Shown here piece after piece: positions 33,270-44,819 of a stretch of DNA of 64,000 nucleotides. The position numbers were made by a program, and so were the translations under genes. The stretch covers positions 2,738,042 through 2,802,041 of the forward strand of contig JALPQD010000231.1 of NCBI GenBank assembly GCA_023101885.1, read 5' to 3'. The stretch is from Typhlomys cinereus. Taxonomy: Eukaryota; Chordata; Mammalia; Rodentia; Platacanthomyidae. The notes beneath the pieces were generated by a model. That model worked only from the letters and a program-made list of their open reading frames with translations, was not told the DNA's origin and did not search any database. The number at the start of each line of letters is the position of its first letter. The stretch's first letter is position 1.

Positions 33270-33465
33270 AATTATTTCTTCAGTATGCAGGTGTATCCAT
33301 GTGAGTGTGCACACATGCCAGGGTGCATGAGGAGGTCAGAGGAGAACTTTTGAGGGCTGGTTCTCTCCTTTCTATGCAGGTTCTGTGGATCGAACTCAGG
33401 TCACCAGGCAAATGGGCTGCAAGGCCAGCGCCCTTACTGAGCGTCTATCTCGCCAGCCCTCTATT
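33270..33465 (-). mobile_element. B3-like SINE, antisense
   Basis: Antisense order: tgaggaggtcagaggagaac, ggttctctcctttctatgc, tggatcgaactcaggtcac, tctcgccagccct. This is the typical antisense B3 string. Confidence 0.8.
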
Positions 33466-34160
33466 TCTGTCTTCACTCATGTTCCTCACCTCTTTTCTTT
33501 TCTCTAATCACCTTAGCACATTCTGTTCAGGATCAAATACGACCTCCCAGGCCAGCTAGTAACTCTGAAAGGTTTATGCAAAGATGGTACCCAGAAGCTT
33601 TTGCAGGTTTTTCAGCCCTTGGTAAGACAGGCATAGAAGAGGAAGAAGGCTTGTGCCCCCGTGCAGCAAGAATCGAGGCCTCCATCCAACTTCCCAAAGA
33701 CACCCAGTGTCTGGCACCGCTGTGGCCTTCTGCAGAGGCCGGGAGGAGAAGATGCGTTGGCTGTGCTCCTGACGGCAGGAGGCGGGACACAGACATCATC
33801 ACAAGGGACCAGGACTGGGCTTGTGTTAGGCCTGGAGATCGAGCAGGAAGGACCACAGGAGAAATACAGGGAAGTCACACTCCCTGGGGACGTGACAATT
33901 TGCTTCCTGGGACAGGCAAGGGGAATGAAGAGACCAGCCTGGTTGGCAAGGCAGTGCTGTGGGGGTGAGGGGGGTCTTTTGGCAGGCAGTGGTGAGAAGG
34001 GCTTATAGCCCATTGGGTTGACTGTTAGCAACACCCAAAGCATCAATGGTATTCCGGTAACTTGTACTTTACACCCATGCACACGTTGCTCTAAACATTT
34101 TAGATACACACCAGTGTCACTAGGCTCCTCCCCCCAACTCCTCTATCTTCATCTCTAGGA
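33466..34160. other. Unassigned sequence
   Basis: Nothing recognised. Overlapping frames here (up to 165 residues) have no domain. Confidence 0.35.
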
Positions 34161-34240
34161 CAACACCCAGAGCGTTACAACAACACCCGGAGTGTTACAA
34201 CAACACCCGGAGCGTTACAACAACACCTGGAGCGCTTAAA
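34161..34240. repeat. 20-bp tandem repeat, four units
   Basis: Four adjacent units of the CAACACCCGGAGCGTTACAA type (34161, 34181, 34201, 34221) with one to four changes each. Confidence 0.95.
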
Positions 34241-34735
34241 TATTTACAGCGTATGACTCGACACTGAAAACAGCTCTTACTTCCTACCTAGGCAAGCTTC
34301 TTACCAGCTCCGAAGACCAGTTTTGAACCAAAGAGTTCTTATAGCCCCCCACATTCCATGCTGGACTATGACACTTAAGGGACATTTCGTCACCTCTGGT
34401 AGGACATGCAGGTGCTGGATGCTCTTACTCGCCCCCCCCCCCGGGCTCCACCACGCCCACCCACAGGCCAGCCCTGGGCCAGCAGATATTCCTTTGGAAA
34501 CTGGCCTCACTTGGGAAGGGGAATCGTGAAAGTGCTCTCCGTGTACTCTTGTAGTGGGCTTGGAGCCACGCCTCAAGGGGGCCCAGAATGCGGCATAGAT
34601 GTTGGAGTGAAGGAGGAAGACTGGGCTCTTGGCACCTTTCTTTTCCCTGCCTCACTTCCGCCCAGGAACATAGGTGTGGACAGGCAAGGACCACAGTTCA
34701 AGTTCCCAGAGGAGAGGCGCTGGCCACCGGGAGGC
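34241..34735. other. Unassigned sequence
   Basis: Contains a C run at 34431-34442. Nothing else recognised. Confidence 0.35.
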
Positions 34736-34737
34736 GT

Positions 34738-35095
34738 GGTTTGAATGGGAGTTGCCCCCCCACATATTTGTGTGCTTGCATCCTCAGATGTCAATGTTTG
34801 GGAGGTCATGGCACCTTGGGAGCTGGAGCCTTGCTGCAGGAAGACATGTCGCAGGGGGCGGGGCTTGTTGTCGGTTAACCCCACCCCGTTTCCACTAGTA
34901 TTCTGCTGTAGGAGTCTGCAGTTGCTCTCTGAGCCTTTGTGACCTAATCCACTTCCAGCGTCCACAGCCAGCCGTGCCTTTCCCACCATAATGGACTCCA
35001 TTTCCCCCCAGAACTGAAAGCCAAATAAATCTCCCTTTCTCCCCTTAAGAGGCTTGAGGGTGAGCGCCATCTCGCAGCACCAGAAAAGAGCAGCT
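34738..35095 (+). mobile_element. ORR1-like MaLR LTR
   Basis: Starts ggtttgaatgggagttgccc, passes through gggaggtcatggcaccttgg and gacatgtcgcagggggcgg, and ends after gaactgaaagccaaataaat, where AATAAA supplies the poly(A) signal. Complete LTR layout. Confidence 0.8.
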
Positions 35096-35447
35096 GCACC
35101 TCCAGGTCTAGGACAGCGCCCTCAACACCCACCTCCTGCTGTTGGAGTGAATCTCACTCTCTAAGGACATGGCTGAAGCTGGGGAGCCGAGGCCTTTCCG
35201 AGTTTGCAGTAGGGTGGTCCCTTCCTCGGTTGCATTTGCTCTGCCTCCCTGCACACCCACCTACTCTGCCAGCCGCTCTCCTCCACCACACAAAGGGCCA
35301 AATGATGCACGTGAGACAGGGAAATAAGAAATTCACTCTCGTGGGTAAACATCATACATCGATAATTACCAGTCGGTAAACTCTTTGAACCTTCTTCAGC
35401 TCTCTCGCACACCTGCTTATACTGCAGCATGAAAACGACTCTCTTCC

Positions 35448-35525
35448 ATGTGGTGCTGGGTTCAAGTCCTTGTACAAAGTGGCCGAGCACTTCACTACGG
35501 AGCTGTATCCCTGCCCCCAAGCACA
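35448..35525 (-). mobile_element. ID-like SINE head, antisense
   Basis: Reads antisense as the ID/tRNA-Ala-like head: tgtggtgctgggttcaagtc, then gagcacttcactacggagct. It lies inside the 194-residue minus-strand frame 35161-35745, which discredits that frame as a gene. Confidence 0.65.
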
Positions 35526-36129
35526 GCTTGCGGCTCTTGAGCCTGGAGGAGGAGTTAACTATTAGAGACGGAGACATGAACAAGGAACAAACCTCTGTCC
35601 CTTCCAGCTGCGGGGCAGATAGATGGCGGCCAGGAAAGAAGGCGGGACAGAGACGGTGAGAACACTGCGCTTGGAGCTGCTTCCTGGGGAGAAGGGACTT
35701 TGGTTGCAGGCCACGTCCCTGAGGAATAAGGACCTCACTCCACACTCTCTGGGGCTTCTGGAGGCGACCGCCCCATAGGCCTTCGCTGTGGGGGCCCCGC
35801 GTCAGAGCAGAGTAAGCAGCAATTGCCTGATCTCCCTTGCTCTGGACCGTCTGACAGCAGGCACACGCCCCGACACCAGGACTTCTGGAAGTTGCTACTG
35901 TCTAGTTCCGGTACCATCGGTCCACAGATATCTCTCCCATCCCAAGTTCTTTTGGCCGGTTCCTCCTCTTGTGCGTGCTGGCCGACCCCACGGCTCAAGC
36001 TTTGCCCTTCTTTTGTAGCCTCTAAGCTATCGCCTCCAGACTCTGCCTGGGGAGTGTCTTAAGTGCCGGCCTCCTCCATCTCCTTCCTGCGCTTGACCTT
36101 GCCTGTAATCTCCAGCCTGCTCATGTGTT
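35526..36129. other. Unassigned sequence
   Basis: Nothing recognised. Confidence 0.35.
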
Positions 36130-36620
36130 CCTCTGCTTCCTCAAGAGTATATTTGAAAGTCAGTTATGAAGCTTAAATTGATGCTGCCTGTCCTAATGCG
36201 GTATTCAAATATGAAACTTTCAGCAATTGTTAGGATAACTAGTCAAAATTAAGGAAAGATAAATGAAACCTCATGATGCACAATTTACGCTTAATAAGGA
36301 CATCATGCTCCTAAACTCTGGAATGCAAATTCTTTTCTAGCTCCCATGGATTATTTCTAAATATTAATGATATGTGAGACCATAAAGAGAGCTTCAATAC
36401 ATTTATAGGATTAATACTGACCCTAACTGATTTTTCAGGTCATAATGCACCTATCAGTCAAGTCAACTTTTCAAAATACAAAGTATTAAGTGTTCATGTT
36501 TAAAAATCATACTTCTAAACATCTTCCTTACCAAAAAAAATTTCAGCAGAAATCAGGAATTGTTTACAACTAAGCCATAATTAAAGTGGCATTTGTGGAA
36601 TGTAAACAATGGCTTATTTA
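36130..36620. other. AT-rich unique block, conserved-element candidate
   Basis: About 490 bases without repeat signature, with words such as gcacaatttacgcttaataa, atattaatgatatgtgag and tcaactgatttttcagg-like motifs. Appears single-copy. Function inferred only. Confidence 0.35.
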
Positions 36621-36714
36621 CGGGAGGATGAAATCTTAAATATCTGTGCTAGAAAGAGAAACCAGCTGAAACAAATAATCAACATGTGTAGTCTGAAACA
36701 TGTCTGGTTAGACC

Positions 36715-36715
<1 letters not shown>

Positions 36716-36748
<33 letters not shown>

Positions 36749-36775
36749 CAAAAGAGAAAAAGAGAGAGAGAGAGC
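36716..36775. repeat. GA microsatellite
   Basis: AG run with a short AAAAG interruption. Confidence 0.95.
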
Positions 36776-36919
36776 GCAGAAGTAAGACAACACTAGAGAG
36801 AAGAGCACTAGCGTGGAGAAGGAAGCTGATTCAGGGAGGCCACGCCTCCTCAAGACAGGCAGCTCTAATAACCACACAAGGAAAGCCATCATGGACCATT
36901 TTAAGCAGGCAAAATGCAT

Positions 36920-38567
36920 CATACCTACACATGGAGGAAAGATTCAGTAATAGAAGAAAACATTATGGTCAGCTTCATGCCAGAAACATCGGACCACTGA
37001 GATGAGAAACTCCTAGGCAACTATAACTTCCCAAAATTGACTCTCAAATGAGAAATGTAATAGTCGCATGGCCATTAATGAAACTCAGCCAGAATTTTTT
37101 GGCTGGTATTGCTGGCACTACTACCATGTGAAAGGCAAAATAGTCTATTTTATACAAACCATTCGTACAGTAGAGAAAAAAGATACACTCCCTGTTTTAT
37201 TTATTGAGTCTGAAGTAACTTGGATGCAAAAATCTGGCAATGATATAGTATGAGAGGAAAAAGTTAAGAGTTTAGCGTCTCCTATCAATGTAAATAAAAT
37301 GCTAAATTATGACTAACACATTCCAGCCCATGATTACATATAATTCTTATAACCAAGTTACATTTATCTGAAAAACCAAGATTGGCTTAACACTGGAAAA
37401 AGCAGTAAATGTAATCTGGTACATTTATTGATAAAAGAAGAAACAATGCAACCCTCTGAATGGCTATTGATAAAGCATTTGGTGATTTCCAACAAAAGAA
37501 GAAAAATGTTAACTATATAACAATTTTGTAATTCTCCTTATAGATAAAATATTCTATGACCTATGAATATATTTATCAAGTATCACATTAATAATTAGGT
37601 AGTAAAAATTGCATGTATTACATGTACAAAATAAATGTTAATATGAGCAATATATTCACTCAGCCAGAATTTTTTGGGTGATATTGCTGGCACTGCTACC
37701 ATTTATTATTTTTAATAAATAATACTTTAAAACATAACATTTTTGAACTTATATCAAAAGATATAACATTTAAAACATACATGGTATCAGTCTATACCTT
37801 GTCCATGAAGAGCTTTAATATCATAGAGTTGCCAATTTTTCCATATTGAAATTAGAGAAAGTTTTGCCCACAAGGTATCAAAAATAATTATAAAGTTGTA
37901 GCTACTACTGACCTTGGGATAATTCAGAATAGATAAGAGTATAGTCCATAAGTAAATCTATTTCACTTGAACCTGTTGTGGTCAACTGGCTTTGCAGATT
38001 AGCATGGCGGAGAAGAGGATGGTGGGATTCACAGGCAGGTGCGATACAGGCAGGGGGACAACTGATAAGAAGAAAAGTAGGACATGTGACTCCTGCCAGA
38101 TGTAGAAAATAGTTCTAGATCAAATACTCATATGTGAAAGGCAAGTTATGAAATAAGGAGAATATAGAAAAATTCCTTCATGATCTGAGGATCTTGAGAC
38201 ACTGGCTTTTATTTTCAAACTGAGATCTTTTTGATCACATACGTTTTTCATTATCTGTTCACCAAAAGACCCAATGAGAAGAATGAATTAAGTAAGAATC
38301 CAGTAGTTGGCAAAAAAGATCCTTATGCCCCATTAGCTCACAAGGAGGGAGTGTCCCAAATAAGCAACAGATAGATGTCACGTTGCTAACTACAGGAGCA
38401 ATGAGAATTCTCATATGCTGCTGGCAGGATGGAGAGCTGAGGCAGCCTGTTGAAGGCACGGTCTTTGCGTAGTGAATCTGAACATGCCTGTTGCTTGTGA
38501 CCCAGACACCACCCAAAATCACTTGTGCATATGCATGTCAGGAGGGGTACACAAGAATGTTCAGACA
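36920..38567 (+). mobile_element. Old LINE-1 ORF2 region, first part
   Basis: A long decayed ORF2: aaaattgactctcaaatgag, aaaccaagattggcttaac, a reverse-transcriptase region around ctggtacatttattgataaa, ggtatcaaaaataattataa, and agcaatgagaattctcata. Frames are broken throughout. Interrupted by the SINE at 38569. Confidence 0.8.
37083..37702 (+). repeat. Direct repeat of 45 bases, 575 apart, inside the L1
   Basis: Copies at 37083-37127 and 37658-37702 differ at only three positions, although the surrounding L1 is heavily decayed. Begins actcagccagaatttttt. Confidence 0.9.
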
Positions 38568-38568
38568 G

Positions 38569-38875
38569 GGGTCATAGCTCATTGGTTAAAGCGCTTGCCA
38601 TGCTAGCAAGCACCCACATGAACGCTGCTGGGTGGGTGTAACATCTTACCCCTAATTCCAGCTCTGGGCATGGTATCTTCTCAGCAAGCTTCTGGGGAGA
38701 CTCCTCTGCCAGACAGCTCTGAGCCTGCCTAAGGACCTTCCCAAGTGGAAGAGCAATCACCAAGCCCGACTTTAACCTCAGGTTTCCAGACATGTAAGCT
38801 CACACACATATATAGCCACAAATATGTGTGTGTCCACACACGTGAACATGCACATGCACACAGATGTGGAAAAAG
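38569..38875 (+). mobile_element. B2-lineage SINE inserted in the L1
   Basis: Head gggtcatagctcattggtta followed by aagcgcttgccatgctagc, an ID-like head on a B2-type body, with a CACA/ATATG tail. L1 sequence resumes at about 38880. Confidence 0.65.
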
Positions 38876-38879
38876 AAAA

Positions 38880-39445
38880 GATTGCTCACCGTAGCACAAT
38901 GTATAAATTACCCATTCTCTCACCAGTAGCAAAATGGATAAAATATGGAACAATATAAGTCAGAGGAAATGAATGGACAACAGAAATACACTTGACACGA
39001 AAGGAAAAGGAAGTTATTGGGAGCCAAATAATACAGAGGGGAGAGGGGCAGAGAGAGAATGGTTGCATCTGAATCAAGCATGTACCTTTTTCTTGTCATT
39101 ATTTCTTCAATACTGTATTACCAATTGTTCATGTTATTACAAATTTAAAAAATTAGATGTGGATGTTGGCAAACTATAATTGTGGACAAAGAAAGTAAGT
39201 TAATATGGATATAGTTGTGCAAAAGCGGAGAAAATGGCCCAGTATATTGCTTTCAGAGATGCATGTTCATCTAGCAAATCTATACAAGAAGCCAAAGAAA
39301 TGGTTAAGATCAACTTCAAAATAGAAGCTTGGGAGACGGGCGGGTGGGGTAAAGAAAGGCAGGCTTCTGGGGAGACCCCTCCATCATGGGCAGTGGGCGC
39401 CTCCAGCGCTCAGCAGCAGATCCACACTGCGCAGCTCTAGGTACA
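38880..39445 (+). mobile_element. Old LINE-1 3' end, second part
   Basis: Resumes with gcaaaatggataaaatatgg, then atacagaggggagagggg, and a tail like gtacctttttcttgtcatta. Continues the element broken at 38568. Confidence 0.65.
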
Positions 39446-39579
39446 TCTTTTGAGTTGTTCGCTATATCTCATCTTATAAATAAATGTCACAGTCTCAGGA
39501 AATCTTGGTCAGAATAAAGTAATCATGGCAGCGTTCTTCACCATAACCAATATGTGGATTCAAGCCGGATATCCATAAC

Positions 39580-39715
39580 GTGATAAGCGGATCAGGGAAA
39601 TGTGTATCCCAGTACTTTGGAGACTGAGGTACGAGGACAATGAGATCAGTTCTCGCCAAAACTAAGCTTAGAAGCTTGTCAAGGAGAAAGAAACAGAGAC
39701 AGAGAGATTGAAATA
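39580..39715 (+). mobile_element. Degenerate B1-like SINE
   Basis: Contains gtatcccagtactttggaga and ctgaggtacgaggacaatga, the decayed B1 body, and a tail aaagaaacagagacag. Confidence 0.6.
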
Positions 39716-39789
39716 AGTAAATGAAGTGCGTACGTAGTATGTTTGCATACTAACACAGTATTCACCCTTGGAGAAGGAAAGAAATCCTA

Positions 39790-40060
39790 GCAGTGGTTTG
39801 AATGTGGAATGCCCCTCCCTGGCTAGTGTGATAAGCAGTTCTCCAGCTGGAAGCGCTATTATCTAGAAAGATTCTGGAAGATTTAGGAGGTGCAGCTCTG
39901 AGGTTCCATCAGCCCCTGTCCACACGTCTGTTCTCGCCCCCTCTGCCTTCAGACCTTGGCTGCAGTGCGAGCGCAGCCGTTAGCCGTCTGCCTTCCCCGC
40001 CAGGATGGACTTTGTCCCTCTTACCTGTTAGCCAATCTTCCCTTCCTCGAGAAATGCCGA
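39790..40060 (+). mobile_element. ORR1/MT-like MaLR LTR, 3'-truncated
   Basis: Starts agtggtttgaatgtggaatg, passes ggaagatttaggaggtgcag and ttccccgccaggatggactt. The poly(A)-signal end is missing. Confidence 0.65.
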
Positions 40061-40755
40061 TGTATTTAATTAGAAAGGCAAAAAGTTCTACTTAGTAGGG
40101 GAATGTGTGGCTGCTTTGCTTTGCGTAGCTGCACTTTGGACTTTTCTCCTCCTCCTCTCACTAGATGTGCGTAGCACCCACTGCTTGAAGCCCCCCCCCC
40201 ACCACTGATAAGATACTCCGTCGCCTCTCTGGATCACTGGGGCATTCCACAGCTCAGCAGGTCACGCGATGCGTTCCTGCTCCCCAAGAGTAAAGGAATC
40301 TTTGTCCTTTGTAGACCACGAGTGACTTACCTTGTGACTACGTGCTCTTATCTAACCCAAAACAGCAAGATGGAAATAGAGTGCTCCCCAAGCCGGCTTT
40401 TGAACGAGTCACTGGAGATTGACATCCACACCCACTGAATGTGACGTGGATGTCAGCAGTGCGGGTGACACTGTGGTGACACATTACTCTGCCCAGCTTG
40501 GGGGGGAACATAAACTAGTGTGCTCTGAACCCAGAGGGCGAAAACCAGGAACCCAGGAACCGGATCGGCTAGAATACCAGAAAAGCAACTTAGCCCGATG
40601 CACAGCCCCGACCCCCGGGCACGTTGCTGAAGATGCCGGTGTTGAAATCCGCAGGTAAAAGTTCAAACTCTGACACCGTCTAACGTCCAAGAACCTTCTC
40701 TTCTTCCCGTGGCTGGGCAGAAGCTTGAACCAAGTCTTTCACAGGCCTCATTTAT
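40061..40755. other. Unassigned sequence
   Basis: Includes a C run at 40191-40200. Nothing recognised. Confidence 0.35.
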
Positions 40756-40759
40756 TTAC

Positions 40760-40960
40760 CACGTCTCCGTGCAAGTATGAAAATTCTGCACTGAAATAAC
40801 CAGGAAATTTTGTGAGTCAATGTGCAATTGCGAATAATTTCTTTTTAGCACAAGGGAATCGATTTAGCTGCAAAAGGAATTAAAATCCGTTATTAATGTT
40901 GCTAATATAATTATCATTAAGTATTATTAATGTGCCAGCCGTGATCTACGTAGTGAGAGT
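40760..40960. other. AT-rich unique block, strong conserved-element candidate
   Basis: Sequence such as gtgcaattgcgaataatttc, aatcgatttagctgcaaaa and ttattaatgttgctaatat with several ATTA/TAAT homeodomain cores. No repeat signature. Candidate enhancer only by composition and motif density. Confidence 0.4.
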
Positions 40961-42050
40961 TTAAAGGCAGAGTAAATGAGAAAAACATAAAGGGTTTTAT
41001 TTGTTAGGTGTGAAGGCTGGAGCCGGTCCCTGCTGCAGAAATTCCTATCTTGCATTTATATATGCATGTGTGTATATATATGATTTTCTCCAAGCCTGCT
41101 ACAGATAAAGGAAAGCAAGAAAAGAGTGCATTGGGGGTAAACACAGTGCTGGCAAAGAAAATATTAAAAATGTTAATGAAGCTAGTTGCTCTGTTTCCTG
41201 ATTTAGTAAAAGCACAAGCAGCCCAGGCTTGGAGGGTTTCTCTTCAGTTGCTTTTCTTAATTTTTCTGCAGGTAATCAGCCAATCTCTCTACTTTCTCAT
41301 CCGGAGCTTATATATAAGCTTATATATAATGCCATATTATATATCATATGTATTATATATTACATATATATGCTCATACATATATGAGAATATACACATG
41401 CATCCCATAAGAATTGTGCTGATGTCACTCTACTTGATACTTGTATTCTTCCGCCAATTCAGCATCCACAATGCTGGCCTGGGATCAGCTTCTGGGAGAA
41501 CGGGGTCCACAGGATATGTTGTTGGGACAGCTCCTGTAGCCTTTCTCAGATCCTTCTTTGCCCGTCTTTGACTTTATTCCTGTATCTCCTAATCGACATG
41601 ACACCTTAAGAAAACAGCTCGCGCCTCTTCTGCAGGACCCTGAGTGAAAAACAAAACAACACACCGCCATCTAAGGCCAGCAGAGTGACCAAGTGCCCCG
41701 AACGATCAGTTTTCAGAGCAGGCCAGCACCAGCTCCAGACTTGAAACCTCATCTTAGGAAGCGAGGAAGGGCTGGGCTCCCCCGAAACATTTGCATATGT
41801 TCCTTAATAGTCGCACATTTGCATGCCGCCTTCCATTCTCCCACGAAGTGCTTCCCCTGCACAGACTTGCCAAGTGGAAATAAGCTTTTGATGCATTCAG
41901 GAAAAGGAGGGCTGCACGTTTATATTTCCTGGTGAATCGCTTTCAGAAATGTCCACGCCGTGTGCTGGACTGAACACCTCCAGAATCCCAGGATCGGATA
42001 GGTCACATCTGTGGTGGGAAAACTTGGGGATCACCTGGATTGGGTCTGGA
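40961..42050. other. Unassigned sequence with a TA-rich palindromic stretch
   Basis: Positions 41305-41395 are nearly pure AT with TATATA and ATATGT steps, and the segment 41760-41920 has two atttgcat octamers (41788 and 41817). The 173-residue frame 41050-41571 crosses the TA run and has no domain. Confidence 0.4.
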
Positions 42051-42059
42051 CTCAACTCA

Positions 42060-42203
42060 GAGACTGGGCTCTGGGCAGGGAATTAACAGAGGGGAGAAGA
42101 TTCCCTGCCATGGGTGGGCGGGGACTCAGATAGAAAGGGGTCCAAGGAAAAAGTTGCACTGCCTGCTTCCTGCCTTCCTCGATTGCTGATGAGTGTGTCT
42201 GTG

Positions 42204-42243
<40 letters not shown>

Positions 42244-42575
42244 CTGCTCCTGCTGCTCCTGCTGCTCCTGCTGCTGCTCCTGCTGCTCCTGCTGCTCCTG
42301 CTGCTCCTGTTGCTCCTGCTGCTCCTGCTGCTCCTGCTGCTGCTCCTGCTGCTGCTGCTGCTGCTCTTGCTGCTGCTCCTGCTGCTCCTGCTGCTGCTGC
42401 CGCTGCTGCTGCCGCTCCTGACCAGAGGCCTCACGGACCGAGCAGCTCCAGTGTCTGCATCCGCTGTTGGACCCGCCCGTCCTCTCCTGTGTAAGCTAGT
42501 CTAGAGATGCCCTTTTATAATTCATATTCATTCTGTGGGTGCTGTTTCTCTGGAGAACCCTGACTGATACAACAT
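42060..42575 (+). mobile_element. MaLR-like LTR carrying an expanded CTG tract
   Basis: Ends in tctctggagaaccctgactg, the 3' end found in this LTR class. The CTG/CTCCTG tract at 42205-42420 makes up much of the element. The 5' limit is uncertain. Confidence 0.6.
42205..42420. repeat. CTG/CTCCTG tract, about 216 bases
   Basis: Starts as pure CTG (about 11 units), then alternates CTCCTG with CTG blocks. Reads as poly-Leu, poly-Ala or poly-Ser in different frames, hence spurious long frames. Confidence 0.95.
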
Positions 42576-43607
42576 CCTAGGATACAATACCATCAGACAC
42601 AGCAACTAAAATCACAGAGGTTCAAGCATCCACATCTGTAAGATGTCTTTCAGGCCATGAATAATAGCTGGATATAAAATGACCCACCTAGTTCAAGACA
42701 CAACTGGGAGTAGAAACTTAAATCTCTGGCCCAGTTAGACATTTCTGTGGGATGTTTAGTCAAAGGGAACAGAACCAATTCACCCTCCAAATGATCTCCA
42801 GGGATCCCTGTAGGCAGAACTGGTCATTGGTTTACTGTGAGTATTTAGAGAGTGGCTTAAAAATTCACTATCCTTTCAAAACTCAATGACTGGGCCAATA
42901 AAATGAATGTTGAGATGACCGAGCGAAGTCACAGAGTCAGGGAAGACTGGCCATTTGCTTTGATCGCTGGAGCCTTTGAACACCCAAGTAGAAGCGGCCT
43001 CTGTAAAGTGTCTTCTGCATGTTTTGATTGTCCTATGCTATCAGGATTTGGGTGGGCAGCAGAGATACAAACACGGGGTGTGTAAACTTTTGGGGGCAGG
43101 GCAAGAGAGCCCAGGGACAAGGAGGACAGTCATGTGCCAGCGGGAAGGTCTGTCCTGCTCTTTTGCATTTGTTCGTCTTTGTTCCTGTGCCCCCACCCGC
43201 CCGCGTCTGCTGTCCCTTAGTTTCTCAGCAATAAAAAGGAAAAAGAAGTTTAGACTATTTTTCCCTTTTTTTTTTGAGCCTCCAGGTATATGCAAATAAA
43301 GAAACGACAAATCAAGATGTATATTAAATATTATCACTTAACAAATTGATAATTTTAATACACACAAAGCAATGTAATTATATTCCTCATCAGATAATTG
43401 TGGCATACTCAGAGAATCCTGTATTTTCACTTAACAATAGACTCTGTGAACTAAGACAGTGTGTGAATCTAAAATCGGAGGGTAGTGCCCTCTGCCAACC
43501 TCTTGCTAACTGTCTGCATGATCACATGAAAGAAGTCAAAAGTTCACAGCTCGGTTTTTTCAGGCTCATGCTGAGCAAGCTCCCTCCTCTTCCTCCTGTT
43601 CCCACCT
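42576..43607. other. Unassigned sequence
   Basis: Nothing recognised. AT content increases from 43260. Confidence 0.35.
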
Positions 43608-43861
43608 GCTTTAGTGGTCAGCATAACTACCTCCCTGACTTAGCGGTCAGCACCTTTACCTCCCTGACTTAGCGGTCAGCACCTTTACCTCCCTGACTTA
43701 GCGGTCAGCACCTTTACCTCCCTGACTTAGCGGTCAGCACCTTTACCTCCCTGACTTAGCGGTCAGCAGCTTTACCTCCCCCACCTTAGCGGTCAGCAGC
43801 TTTATCGTTCTGGCTTAGTGGTCAGCACCCTTCTCTTCTGACCTAAAGGTCAGCACCTTTC
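43608..43861. repeat. 29-bp minisatellite, about 8-9 units
   Basis: Unit begins gacttagcggtcagcacctt and ends tacctccct. Middle units are nearly identical; the outer units have drifted. Confidence 0.95.
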
Positions 43862-44423
43862 CTCTCCTTTCATCGCCTGGCCCAGCCAAACAGGATGCTG
43901 CAGCTTCAGGATGTTCTGTATCAGGACTGTTCTGGAAACTCTCTCTGGATTTCAAAATCTGGGCAGTAGAGATTGGCTGGACATCAACCAAGTCCAGGGA
44001 CTCAGTGGAGGAAGCAGGAAAGGCTGTTCCATAGAAACCAGGTCCAAGAGCAGGTGGCAGTATTCTCACTTCAGCACGCGTGCGAGGAGCGCCCTGGCAG
44101 AGCTGAGGGGTGTGCCCAGCAGCAGGACCGCCCCTAATGTCAGTGCAGGGCACAGCAGCCCTCAGGGCACCTGGAAACCCTGCCAAGGGGCGGGCACTGG
44201 CCACCTACTTTGATGGTCCTCTTTGAAGGTAGAGCAATCTTGACTCCCGGCGTCGTGAGCTTGAGGAGAGAAGGCTTGCCAAGGCCAGGGCGGGGCCAGT
44301 AGAAAGCAACAGGCAAAGCAGCTCTCCTACCCTTCAGCTCTCTCCACACGCAAGAGGCGCGGTTGGCTGGCATCACTGAGCTGTTCATCTCAAGTCTCCC
44401 TGATTGTCCACTGTGTGTCGAAC
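43862..44423. other. Unassigned sequence
   Basis: Nothing recognised. Confidence 0.35.
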
Positions 44424-44449
44424 CTGCTGCTGCTGCTGCTGCTGCTGCT
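44424..44449. repeat. CTG tract
   Basis: About eight CTG units. Confidence 0.95.
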
Positions 44450-44474
44450 TCCAGGAAACACGACACTCAAGGGG

Positions 44475-44765
44475 AAAGGGGGCCTATTACTTTAAGACTC
44501 CAGGCGGAGGCGCCGTAGTCCTCCTAGCAGAAGGCATGGCTGGAGGCAGAAGCAGGAGACTGATTCAGGTCACTGCAGACATCAGGAGGCAGAGAGGACA
44601 AGTGCAAACTAGGGAGGAGCGGGCCAGGCCTGCAAACCTCAAGACCCACCCTTTTGTCGACCTTTCCTCCAGCAAGGCTCCACCTCTTAAAGGTGCCACA
44701 ACTGTCCCAAGCATTAACACCGCTAAGGATTCAAATGCATGTGCTCACATTCAAACGGTAGCAAC
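44475..44765 (-). mobile_element. MT/ORR1-like MaLR LTR, antisense
   Basis: Order gggccaggcctgcaaacctc, acctttcctccagcaaggct, acctcttaaaggtgccacaa, aaatgcatgtgctcacatt follows the antisense ORR1/MT string closely. Confidence 0.75.
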
Positions 44766-44819
44766 TGGATTCCCTGTTCTTCATTGTTTCCTCTACCAAC
44801 ATAAACACAAGGAACACGA

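Noticed and set aside
35161..35745. 194-residue minus-strand reading frame, the longest of the window
   Set aside because: Crosses an antisense ID-like SINE (35448-35525), has no domain and no recognisable motif; chance frame.
41050..41571. 173-residue plus-strand frame with hydrophobic stretches
   Set aside because: Runs through a TA-rich low-complexity stretch, which creates the apparent Ile/Tyr/Leu segments; no family resemblance.
42114..42504. Poly-Ala, poly-Leu and poly-Ser frames
   Set aside because: Translation of the CTG/CTCCTG tract in different frames.
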